Shown here: positions 24,404 through 34,471 of the stretch, piece after piece
Layout of the letters: each line of letters starts with the position of its first letter
How positions within the stretch are numbered: position 1 is the first letter of the stretch
Assembly: GCA_033030425.1 (NCBI GenBank)
Contig: JAUFSD010000001.1
Coordinates: 1,674,001-1,738,000 of the forward strand
Direction: 5' to 3'
DNA from: Verpa conica
Taxonomy: Eukaryota; Ascomycota; Pezizomycetes; Pezizales; Morchellaceae
Length of the DNA stretch: 64,000 bases
Notes under the pieces: model-generated
Databases searched by the model: none
What the model was told of the DNA's origin: nothing
What the model saw: only the letters and a program-made list of their open reading frames with translations
Position numbers and translations under genes: made by a program

Positions 24404-25294
24404 TTAGTAGAACTTCCCACGCTTCTTTTCTTCAGGATGACTAGTTGTCCCATGAGTGTTAGGGTGCCTGGTGCACTCATCCATCTCACACGGCAAAGGA
24501 AATACCCATACTAGTCTACCTTTACCAACATTCCAACCCATATCTTCCACTCGGATTTGTCTAACCCTTGCCGTAAGATATGTATATGATAGTCCCGGTT
24601 TCGGGTTTCTTGCCAGATGAGAATCCTGCTCGTCCCAGTAGAGCTGTGTAAGAGAAAACTGATCGTTCAATTTATTCCTACACAGTCCACGAAAGAAGTC
24701 CTCAAGCTTTGCATTCCCACAAACCATATGCATTGTGTATTCGGCGTCCGGCACATCTGGAATTTGCTTGTCCCTGTTGAGCCTCAGGCATACTTTAACC
24801 AAGTAATGTTCGTGACTAGACTCATCATTGCAAATCCAACCAGTATCGAAGCGGCCTTCCCAGAGGGCAGCAAGGTCATCAATGGTATTCTTGCTGACTG
24901 AAATTAATTCTTCGGAGAAGAAGGAATGTTCATATGACTTAGAATCGGGTGGAAGGGATGAGGCTGCCTTTTTCTGACGGCGGTTGGAGGTGCTCTCAAA
25001 GAACCATTGTGCTACACCATTGGAGATAATAAAGATGAACTTACAGCCAAGATCCATAAATTCGACTATGAAGCTTGGAGAAGCCCCAGAAAAGGGGACA
25101 CTTTTAGGAAGCCTTTGGATAAAGTAGTTATGGTGAGGGTTGTCGTTTAGGTTGGAGTTGTCCTGTTGTGCCTTTTGCTCATCGTCCCAACGTTTTTGTG
25201 ACACAGGGTCAGGAACCTCATGGTTACCGGCTCGAACTAGGAACACACATTGCTTTGAGGGGTCTTGATGAGAGGGACGAAGGCGTATATGCAT
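24404..25294 (-). CDS. Unknown protein, 296 aa, apparently single exon
   Basis: I do not recognise this protein. It runs uninterrupted for 297 codons from an ATG at 25294 to a stop at 24404. Composition is balanced and looks coding: mixed charged and hydrophobic residues, several Trp and Cys, no signal peptide and no clear membrane span. A short hydrophobic patch (FIFIISNGVAQWFF, about residues 88-101) probably lies in a folded core. A (GCTGTT)n run lies 30-50 bp upstream of the start. The last 28 codons are rich in His, Thr and Lys and look less conserved in character. In that same stretch a second minus-strand frame opens and continues to 24232, so the true C-terminus is open to doubt. It lies tail-to-head behind the pseudokinase on the same strand. 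Confidence 0.55.
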   Translation of the reverse strand: MHIRLRPSHQDPSKQCVFLVRAGNHEVPDPVSQKRWDDEQKAQQDNSNLNDNPHHNYFIQRLPKSVPFSGASPSFIVEFMDLGCKFIFIISNGVAQWFFESTSNRRQKKAASSLPPDSKSYEHSFFSEELISVSKNTIDDLAALWEGRFDTGWICNDESSHEHYLVKVCLRLNRDKQIPDVPDAEYTMHMVCGNAKLEDFFRGLCRNKLNDQFSLTQLYWDEQDSHLARNPKPGLSYTYLTARVRQIRVEDMGWNVGKGRLVWVFPLPCEMDECTRHPNTHGTTSHPEEKKRGKFY

Positions 25295-26084
25295 GGCGAG
25301 TGGTATTGATGGAAAATGATGATTGCTGTTGCTGTTGCTGTTGCTAATAGTCTTTTGGGGGGAGTAGGAAGAACAAAGGTTGGCGGTATTGGGCTAACAA
25401 GCGTAGTTATAGTTTAGAAAAATATTATTCGTAACCGTGCACTTTGACACTGCTGATTCTTGTATTAACAATGCAAAGTGTTTTGGTATCGAGTGATGCA
25501 CTATGAGTATTATGATTGGAGTTTTTGATATCTATTCCATAGTGCATATGTATGTATGTAACTCTACAGACATGAACTTCTTGGTGCCTCAGTAGCCCAG
25601 AGAGGTTCTAACGCCGCTTGTGTGTAACTCTTATATAAACTTAGCACAAAGTTTCCCCTTCTAGGATATTAAATAAATTCCTCTTTGGGAGAACTAGCTA
25701 TTATTTGATGGGTTTTTGCTTATAATTTGGTTTGGGATATCGGGAACCCTGAAGGGCGCTTAACAGTCAACAGTTATACCCGCTCCCATGTATTATCAAC
25801 AAAATTTAGTCCATCCGTAATACTTCCTCTTTAATTTGATATTTGGTACTATTAGTATAGTATCTTCTACTTCCTCTCTCAAAGTATTTTATATTACCGA
25901 ACAAATTTATAAGATTAAAGCTGATTAAGGGTGAAGGTAAATCAGAGAGCGAGAAATCAGATGGATCCTCACCTAATAGGGGGGGTTGTAGGTCTCTGGT
26001 CCGAGGTAGAAAAGTCTCCTGAATTAAGTAGATATCTATTTTATGGTAATCGAAGACCTCATTTATAAAAGAGTAATCACCTAT
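25295..26084. other. Intergenic spacer with (GCTGTT)n microsatellite
   Basis: A three-and-a-half-copy GCTGTT run sits at about 25325-25345, in the presumed promoter of the unknown minus-strand gene. The rest is AT-rich sequence and 3' flank of the cofactor D gene. No coding frame is seen. Confidence 0.5.
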
Positions 26085-29000
26085 CTACCCCTCTAAAACA
26101 CCCTTTAAAATCCCGACACCCTTCCTCAACTCCTTGACCCCACCCAACCAGTCCCCGTCCACAAGAATACTTTCTATTACATCCTCTTTTCCATCTCCAG
26201 AGGCGCCCCATATATTTTTACTACCCAGGCAATGTCCAAGAACATACACTGTTTCTGCGACCAGTCCCCTCAATTTTGGAAATGGGTGCATTAGCATAGT
26301 CACCAACTTTGCGAGTACCTTCTTCTTTAGTTCTTTAGACTCCGTCGTTAAAATTATTCCAGAGTATGCTCTCACTGCAGCGGTTAGTTTTAACGGATTT
26401 CCGGATTTATATTGGATTTTTTGAACCATGATGAAAAGTCGGTTTAGAAGTTCTGTCGTTTCTGCGTTTGGGGTTACTTCTGCAGTAAATAAGGGCCTCA
26501 TCTCGAGAACTGCGGCGATAACTTCAAGTGCAGGGACGACTATACGGTCGCTAGTGTTTTCATCGAGAACTTGTATCGTTGTCACTAATATTGATGATAC
26601 GTAGGATGACTGAGAACTTGAGATGGAGGAAAGGTATTCGAGAAGTACGGCTCGTGAGGTCTTAAGTAGCGAATCAGAGCCTGCCCCGGCAGATGTCACA
26701 TAACCTTTCAGAAACTCGGTTTTGAGCCGCGGGTGCTGAAGGAGACGTATTAACCCTCCAAAGAATTCTTTTGATGATACCGAGTTCGCTGCAAGGTCAG
26801 ATGCTAGTTCTGAGCTACTACGATGTCAGCTATCAGAGTTGTTTAAATCGAAGAGGCCTTTTACCGATTAAGATACGGCTCCAACTCACTGCTGTCCCAG
26901 GATGCAGAAATCTCGAGCAATGCCTCACAAGCCCTCGCACGCATCCTATCCAGTCGCTCAACGCTCAACCTAGCGATTCTTTTTACAATCTCCCATTCAG
27001 CATCTCCCTTGACATCAGCCTTCAACCCAGAACCACCCCAATTTTCAAATATAGCCTTTATACCCTCTGCCCTAACCCAAGACCCAACATCGCCTCTAGA
27101 ATCAACCTCATAATCATCTAATGCCTTTAGAATAACCCCTGCCACCGCCTTATCTTGTAATCCCTCTCTAGAAATAACACCAGAGCCTAAAGCCCTAACC
27201 CCTGCTACACGCAGCTCAACTTGACCCTGCCTCTCAGAAGCTGCAACCAATGCCTTTATGATTGTGTTTTTCAATGTTTCGTCAGTATTATACACAAATT
27301 CTAGGACTTCACCGAGGCCTAAAACATAGCCTCTCTTTTTTCCGCTAGAGGATGCGTGTCGACACCAAGCCTCTATAATCCTTTTGCGATTCTCTATAGA
27401 CAAAATGCTAAAAAATGGTTTTGTAGCGGGAACGGCCTGTCCAAGAACAACATCATCATTACGATCAAGTGAAGCCTCAATGATTGCAGTCCAGATACGA
27501 AGCGTACTGATAGGTATTTCTCCATGTTGAATGAGTAGTGAAGAACTGGAAGAGAGAGCCGAGACGAGGCGAGACGCAGACTCGGCCGTAAGTTCGGGTC
27601 GCAGGGTGGGATTAAGGAATTCTTTTCCGCTTAGTTTTTCGAATACGTTTTCAAGGAGTAATTTTGTTTCTTGGGGCGTAAAGAGCGTTGAAGCGGATGT
27701 GAGGGTTAAGAGTCCATCGAGGACTTCTGCAAGTGCCCATGCACCCCCATGCCAGATTTCGACATCAGATTTGCCTTCGGTTCTGATCCTGTGTACTAGA
27801 GAGTTTATTACATTTCTTGCTCTAGTATTCCGGGTCTCATCGCTATCGCCAGGGAGCGATATGATAACCACTTCTCTCAACCCTAGACCAGATAGCTTCC
27901 GCCCGTCAAGATCACTGCTACCTACACCTCTCCACCCTTCCACAATCCCGTTCACAATTGCTTTCCAGTAAACTTCAGCCAGTGCTGCGACTTCTCTTGC
28001 GACTGTGATAATGCTCTTTCTCCGCAATGCCACCGCATTGTAATCCACAACCTGTACAACCCGGATGCCTTCAATGATTGTGTTTGGGTGCCTTCCGATG
28101 AGTTCCTGCAACGCCGCAGAGGCAGCTCTTCGAATATTCCCGAGCGGATCCAAACACCCTGCAACCGACAGCTCTGTGGCTAGAAGCTGTTGTACATTCC
28201 CGTGTCCATCTATATCGCCTACAGCAAATAATTCATCTGTAGAATAAGACCTTGCTAAACTCCACGCGGCGTAACAAGCTGCATCACGTACATTCCCACC
28301 TAAGGCGAAAGTAGCACGGCGCTGCTCAAAATGTAAAGAATCGATGATGCTCCGCACAACTCTTTCTAGTACGTCAGTACTTCTAACAGCACGCTGTCGT
28401 AGAAAAGTTGCTAAAGTAAGCGTTGCACCATGCCATTTCTCCGCGGTTACTGCGGAGAGTATCTTTTGTCTGTTCTCGCCGTGTGCAGGATAATAGAATA
28501 CGTCTTCCTCGTAGATGCTCATGACAGCTTCTAAGACTTCTCCTGCAAGTTCTGGTGGGAGCTTTCGGGATATGACAGCGAGGGATTTAGACGCACCGAA
28601 GCGGACGGCAGTGTCTTTATCACCGAGGTAGGATAACAGTCGCTCGATGATATCCTCTACTATATCCTCATCTACTTCCTCCTCTTCTGCTCCTTCTGGT
28701 GATAGTGATAGAATAGCTACCCAACGGTAAATCTTCATTCCCAACCTCCGGACATTAGCGGAATTCCATTCCTCACCGTCAGCAGCTTCGAGTTTCTTTG
28801 TAAGGGTGAAGATCTTGGGTGCGAATGGAGAAACAACTTCTCGGCCTCCTTGCGCAAGAACGCCTGCGAGGACACGGAGAATCGCGGTTTTAAGAAAGAG
28901 AGTAGTAGCAGCACTAGTAGTTGTAGTGGCTTTTGGAGCAAAGGAATTGAGACACCAAGTGATTAGTGCAGAGAGAAGGCCAAGGTTACGCATATCCTTG

Positions 29001-29861
29001 CGTAAGCAGAGACGATCAAGAAGGAGTGATGCAGCATCACTCTCACGGTTTCCAGGGGAAGAAAGGTGGGTTATTCCTAGGGCTAATAAACGGCGAGAGA
29101 GAGATGGAAGGCCTGGTATGTCAAGGGGCTCCGGGAGGTCTAGAGAAGTCACAGAAGGGTCTGATATGGTGCTTAGATCGAAGGGTGTCAACAGTAGATG
29201 GCTAAGCCACAATAGAAGAACATATCGGAGCTCCCAGGTACGGTCAGGGGTTTCTGTCGTAGCAAATATGCATAACGGTTCTAACCAACGAGGCTCGTTT
29301 GGGAGGAAGCGAGAAATGATTTTGGGGCCGCGGATTTTGCAGAGAGTGTATAGTACCTTGGCAATGTCGTCATGGAGTGATAATTGGGGATTAAAACTGG
29401 CAGGCTTGACTTCTGAGGATTCCGGGGGCACAGAGGACTGCTGGGGCAGCTGGGCAAGGAAGACTTCTGTGAGTGGAGTGAGATAGGACTGGAGATACGG
29501 GTCTAATAGCTGAGGGGATTCTTGGAAGGGTTCAATCTATGTAAAAAAATAAATCAGCAAAGGTACTGAGATAGCTATGATGAAAGAAGAGAGCTCTCAC
29601 GAGGCTAATCAAATTGATAGTATCCCTTCTCCTCCGGCCACCATCTCCATCTCCGGCTTCTAGTAATTGGGGTAGACGCTCACGGAACTGAGCGAGAAGA
29701 TCCCCAGAGACCTTCTGCAGCTTGACAACTCTATCTTCGGGGGCATCCATCCTTACTGTTGTCCAACTTCTGTGTTCTCTGTGGCTCTGGTCTGTTTTGG
29801 AGGTTGCTAATGGCGGGGGAGGGTTAGGGGTTTGCGCGCCAAGACTATCGCTATCTGACAT
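26085..29861 (-). CDS. TBCD: Tubulin-folding cofactor D (tubulin-specific chaperone D)
   Basis: Exons on the minus strand are 29861-29601, 29536-26865 and 26817-26085. Introns are 64 and 47 nt and the protein is 1221 aa, close to the usual length of about 1200. Near residues 140-190 is the family block around CKIRGPKIISRFLPNEP followed by TWELRYVLLLWLSHLLLTPF, which is typical of TBCD. The rest is a long alpha-helical HEAT-repeat solenoid, with a C-terminal region rich in Leu and Val helices. Cofactor D binds beta-tubulin and, with cofactors E and C and the GTPase Arl2/Alf1, assembles alpha/beta-tubulin dimers in the cytoplasm. The start ATG lies only 111 bp from the divergently transcribed PPG1 gene, which suggests a shared promoter. 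Long open frames on the opposite strand are shadows of this gene. Identity is well supported; yeast homologues are called CIN1 and alp1. Confidence 0.93.
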
Positions 29862-29972
29862 CGCTAATTCCCAGTTGCAGTCAAAACAACATCATTGATT
29901 CCTACCAGCATCTCCCGGTTTCTCTATCTGGCGGCACGCAATCGATATCTGCATCTGTCTATACCTCTCGAA
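29862..29972. promoter_or_regulatory. Bidirectional promoter between cofactor D and PPG1
   Basis: The start codons of two divergently transcribed housekeeping genes are separated by 111 bp, so both promoters and both 5'-UTRs must fit here or overlap. No clear TATA box is visible; a short CT-rich stretch precedes each gene. Co-expression is an inference. Confidence 0.7.
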
Positions 29973-31290
29973 ATGAGTGACCTCGACTAGTAGTTCCCAT
30001 CTCCATCAATCTATCTTCCTGAGACTAACACGCGACAGTGCCATCTCGCAGCTGCGGTCCTGCAAGCCCATCCCCGAGCCTGCCGTCCGGGAGCTCTGCT
30101 ACAAGGCACGCGAACTACTGATCGAAGAGTCAAATGTTCAGATTGTCGATGCTCCCGTTACTATCTGTGGAGATATCCATGGCCAGTTTCATGACCTGAT
30201 GGAGCTATTTCGTGTTGGTGGGGATGTGCCAGAGACAAACTATCTGTTTATGGGTATGACCCCCCTCTTTCGCCGCGGAACAATTGATTGACAAATATTT
30301 TTTTGGGGAAAAAAGGCGATTTCGTTGATCGTGGCTTCTACTCTCTCGAATCCTTCCTTCTCCTTCTCTCACTTAAAGTTCGTTATCCAGACCGAATAAC
30401 ACTCATTCGGGGCAACCACGAATCACGTCAAATTACAACTGTCTACGGTTTCTACGACGAATGTCTACGTAAATATGGCTCAGCAAATGTATGGCGATAC
30501 TGTTGCGAAGTCTTTGACTACCTAGCTCTTGGCGCTCTCGTTGTAGGTGCTGGGTCTTCGGTCGGTGAGACGGGTGACGAGGTTGAGGTTGAGGTTGTAG
30601 GGCAATTCGGAGAGGTGGTAAACAGGCTAAAGAGACCTGAGCCTGTTGGTACGATCGGTGGTCCGCCTGGGTCGGGCGCGAGTGGAAGTTCTGGGGGGAG
30701 TAAGGGTGTGAATAATGGCGCTGTATTATGTGTGCACGGCGGTCTATCACCACTCGTTGATAGCGTCGACAAGATCCGGCTACTCGACCGAAAACAGGAG
30801 GTACCGCACGAAGGGGCAATGTGTGATCTTCTTTGGAGCGATCCCGACGAAATTGATGGTTGGGGTCTCTCTCCCCGTGGTGCCGGTTTCCTTTTCGGTG
30901 CAGACATAGTCAAACATTTCAATCACATCAACAACCTCAGTCTCATTGCACGTGCCCACCAACTTGTTATGGAAGGTTTCAAAGAGATGTTTGACTCTTC
31001 AATTGTCACCGTCTGGTCTGCCCCTAACTACTGCTACCGCTGCGGAAACGTTGCAGCAATCTTGGAACTTGGGGAAGAGCGCAATGGTAGTGGCGCACCG
31101 TGGAGTGCGACGGATAGGACTTCGGTATTCAGGCCTGGCCCTGGGAGGAGGTATAGAGTTTTTGAGGCGGCACCGCAGGATAGTAGGGGGATGCCAGCCA
31201 AGAAGCCGGTTGCAGATTACTTTTTGGTAGGATCTTTCCAACTGACTGAATGTTTCTGAGAGTTTGGGCTAACATTATAAAACGTAGTGA
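29973..31290 (+). CDS. ppg1: PP2A-like serine/threonine phosphatase, PPG1 type
   Basis: Exons are 29973-29989 (17 nt), 30039-30253, 30316-31226 and 31288-31290 (stop only), giving 381 aa. Metallophosphatase motifs are all present: GDIHG (residues 50-54), GDFVDRG (78-84), GNHE (110-113), HGG (218-220), RAHQ and SAPNY. The N-terminus [19 protein letters not shown] fits the PPG1 group of PP2A-like enzymes. About 58 Gly/Ser-rich residues (155-212) interrupt the core between LALGALVV and AVLCVHGG. Splicing out 31227-31287 (GTAGGA, GCTAAC, GTAG) puts TGA directly after DYFL, the PP2A-class C-terminus that is carboxymethylated on its last Leu. Reading through instead adds ten unrelated residues ([10 protein letters not shown]). 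PPG1 is linked to glycogen metabolism in yeast and to a Far/STRIPAK-type complex. It is transcribed away from cofactor D. Confidence 0.9.
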
Positions 31291-31870
31291 GCGGGAATTT
31301 CTTGGATATGTGAGATGATTTGTGAAATTTCAAGAATATGTTTTTTTTCCCTTTGTAACATATTTATGTGATGCACTTTATTTGTTGACGTAAATTGCTT
31401 TTTTTTGAGCGTATGATTGGCGTGAGGCTGTATTGTTTTTTGTTTGTTCCTACATTTTGACGATGTATGAGATCGATCGACATGAAAGAGTACATGTAGT
31501 ATATATTTGGTCGAGTGAGAATGCAGTGGGATGCAGCGAGAGCATGTATGCTAGAGTTTTTGGGAAGCATACTAGCCAAAGCATACATGTAGAGTATACA
31601 CTAATATCCACTACCATTATTGATAGAGCACAATGGCTTACCCTGGCAATTTGTGGAAGTGAACGCAAGAGTCTTTCATTGTGAGTAATGTATCCATGCA
31701 GGGTTAGGACCGTTGTCATTATTACTCCGCCCTGAGTCGCGACTGACTACCCAGACTAGTCACAACATTGGCGTTGACTCATCCCCTTAGCAATAAAGGC
31801 AACCCTTTCGACCTCCTATCATCATCCAGCTGTAGCTATCCATCAAAAATAATAATACACAGATTCAAAC
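31291..31870. other. Intergenic spacer between PPG1 and NADAR gene
   Basis: AT-rich 3' flank of PPG1 followed by the CT-containing promoter of the NADAR gene. Small overlapping frames on both strands (about 75-90 codons near 31.4-31.7 kb) have no domain. Nothing else is seen. Confidence 0.5.
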
Positions 31871-32604
31871 ATGCCTCCCATCACCCGCAATGCCGTGAAG
31901 GGCCGCCGCCGCAAGGTAGCAAGCAAACGTAAAACATCCCGTAAACCAGCTACCAAGCCTAAAAGCACCCCATCTGTTGAGACCACACAGGAAGGGAATC
32001 CCGTCTATTTCTGGAAACCTCATGAAGAACCATACGGCATCTTCTCGCAATGGTTTGAAGAGGACTTTAAAGTCCCTAATGAAGATGGTACAGAGACTAA
32101 ATTCGGCACCGCAGAACAGTATGCTCTTTTTGTCTGCTTTTTGAAATCTATACATTGCTTAAAAAATCTCCTAGATATATGATGTACCGCAAGGCCATCC
32201 TATTCAACGACCCTGATACCGCAGACGAGATCCTAGCTACAACTGATCCGCGGACTCAAAAAGCGCTTGGTCGGGTCGTAAAGAATTTCGATGAGAAGGT
32301 GTGGCGTGATAATCGCTCACTTATCGTTGAGGAAGGAAGCTACTGGAAATTCAAAACAGACCCAACAGTTCTACTGGGTACGGACGATAGGGAGCTTGTT
32401 GAGGCTAGCCCAAGAGATAGGATTTGGGGGATTGGGTATGGTCCGGCAAAGGCAAATGTAGAGAATAGAGGTAAATGGGGGATGAACCTACTGGGGAAGG
32501 CGTTAATGGAGGCTAGAAAGAGAATAAGCGAGGAGAGGAAGGTTTCTGAAGAGAATGATAGTGGTAATGCGGATGGTGAGGTTGGGGGAGAAGATGCAGA
32601 ATAA
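31871..32604 (+). CDS. NADAR-domain (YbiA-like) protein with basic N-terminus
   Basis: Two exons, 31871-32118 and 32175-32604, joined through a 56-nt intron, give 225 aa. Residues 1-37 are Lys/Arg-rich (KGRRRKVASKRK) and resemble a nuclear or nucleic-acid-binding tail. The NADAR (DUF1768) fold follows: VYFWKPHEEPYGIFSQWF (about 45-62), the helix TAEQYMMYRKA created by the splice, then LGRVVKNFDEKVW, YWKFKTDP and RIWGIGYG near residue 180. The TAEQ-Y-M-Y-KA and WGIG(Y/L)G blocks are family signatures. Bacterial relatives are N-glycosidases that act on riboflavin-pathway intermediates, and some NADAR proteins remove ADP-ribose from guanine. The fungal substrate is not established. The acidic C-terminal tail is rich in Glu, Asp and Ser. 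The start ATG is well placed and the splice joins conserved residues exactly. Confidence 0.9.
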
Positions 32605-33385
32605 CTAGTTTAATTCCCCTATAGGTAGGGTTTTGTTTTTATAAGATACATGTACGATATTGGTAGTATAATAGAATGAATATGGTGGTGAGACTGGTGG
32701 GTAGTTAGACAAATGAGATCTCTAGACAAATGCTATTCGTGTTCCTGTCTAACAGATACGCGAGAACAGGACCAGTAGCAACTAACCAAAAAGACCGTGG
32801 GAAACATCGCTCTCAACACCTTAGTTCTTCAGGTTTTGTCAGGGTCCAGCCAGCCTGAATAAGTAAGCACACTCTGACGTCGCAGAAGACTTCCTCTGGC
32901 CCGCAAGGCCAAAACCAAACACTTGGCTCAGAACCCTAGCCCATTTCCGGTCCTGGATAAATCCTTGCATAAACAGCCCTCAACAGCAACCCCCCCGTCG
33001 ATCATGACGCTTTATGACGGTTACTCGCAGAGCTGATCTTTATTCAAGTTCTTTGAAAGGTCCACTTCCCCCGAAACAACCAGTTTTTGGACAAACTCAG
33101 AAGGATAAACGACGCCTAGCTCCCGATTAGTTATGTGTGCGGGATCGATACTCGTAGTGATAGGAATCCTGAAATTCGACGCAATTAAATCGGGTGATTT
33201 TTGTCTTGAAATATGAGGGGTGCTCCTCGCTCTTCGAATTACTGACCTCGTATCAACCTTTTACATCCCAAGCGTATTCGTCAAGACACCAACGGCATAT
33301 CGATCCTCCAGGGCAAAGACTCCCGCAACCCCCCTCAATAATTACACTATTCTACTGTCAGGTTAACACAATCGAATCGTGAATC
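32605..33385. other. Intergenic spacer between NADAR and MARVEL genes
   Basis: Moderate-GC sequence holding the 3' flank of the NADAR gene and the promoter/5'-UTR of the MARVEL gene. A 63-codon frame (33194-33382) ends just before the MARVEL start and could at most be upstream leader. No separate gene is supported. Confidence 0.5.
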
Positions 33386-34471
33386 ATGGGTCCCCGAATT
33401 ATAAAAGCTATTTCGATACTACTTCGCGTTCTTCAGTTTCTTCTTGCGCTGTTTATTGTTGGTGTCGCTAGCTTCCATGTCTACCAATTCTCGAAAAATC
33501 ACCTACAGTTAACGAATGGTTCAACTGGAGAAATACCTCGTGCTCTCTACGCAATCGAAGTTATTGTAAGTACATAAATAATAATCACAATGTGGCTAGA
33601 TAACTAACTAAAGAATGTTTTAGGCTTGTGTTGCTGTACTGTACACATTCCTAACATTTATTATCACATGCCTTGGCCATAAGAAATTCTTCATGTTTGT
33701 AGTTCTTTTCGACTTCCTCTTTACTGGTGGATTCGTTGCAGTCTCGATACTTATGAGAGGGTCGACGAAACAAAATTGCTCCAACATCAACTACTCTGGA
33801 AACGTTTCCAAGGGCACGAATGATATCCCAGGCAGCTTGTACAGCACTTCTACAATCAATTCATCAAATGTCAGAACCAGTTCTTCAGCGAGGGTTATCT
33901 GCGACCTAGACAAAGTTTCCTTTTCACTTGCTGTTGCACTTAGGTACATACTCTACCCTATTAGTATCAAAAAAAAAATGGTTTAATGCTAACAAAAACC
34001 CCCACTAGTTTTTTCTTCGCCATTACTTTCTTCCTATCATACCTTGCTCTCCGTGCCTATAAAAAACACCGCGCTTTCGGACCTGGCCCAGCAAACAATT
34101 ACTCCACCCGCAACAATGGCGCTCACAAGTCTTGGGCAAACCCCTTCCATAGGACTAGCGAAGAAACAGCCTACACAAACACCACCGCAATGACCGGAAC
34201 CACCGCCGGTGGATACGACGCACCTGGCTTCCGTGGTGCCTCTTCAGATGCTGGATATAGGACCGCAACACCAGGGACTGTAGATTCTACTGCTGCGTAC
34301 AGAACCCCTGCAGCAGGCTTTCAGGATAATGGATACAGGGAATCTACGTTTACCACTAGTGAGTTGGATGCGAGTGATAATGGGAGATTCGATCCCACTA
34401 TATCACATGGAGCCCGTACTCATGGTGATCCGAGATATGGGGAAAGGGGATATGGAAATCAGAACTTCTAG
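33386..34471 (+). CDS. Four-helix MARVEL-like membrane protein
   Basis: Exons are 33386-33565, 33624-33943 and 34009-34471 (introns 58 and 65 nt), giving 320 aa. Four hydrophobic segments are visible: residues about 8-34, 60-80, 84-105 and 152-178. Between helices three and four is a 45-residue Ser/Thr/Asn-rich loop with Cys and N-glycosylation-type sites. This topology and the PRIIKAISILLRVLQFLLALFIVG start are typical of fungal MARVEL-domain proteins of the plasma membrane, which associate with membrane microdomains. The C-terminal 140 residues are cytosolic, low in complexity, rich in Gly, Ser, Thr and Tyr, and start with KKHRAFGPGP. Intron 2 contains a 10-nt A-run and a GCTAAC branch. The family call rests on topology and composition rather than catalytic motifs. 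Confidence 0.8.

Noticed and set aside
28806..29486. 226-codon plus-strand frame, rich in Arg and Ser
   Set aside because: It is the antisense shadow of the cofactor D coding region.
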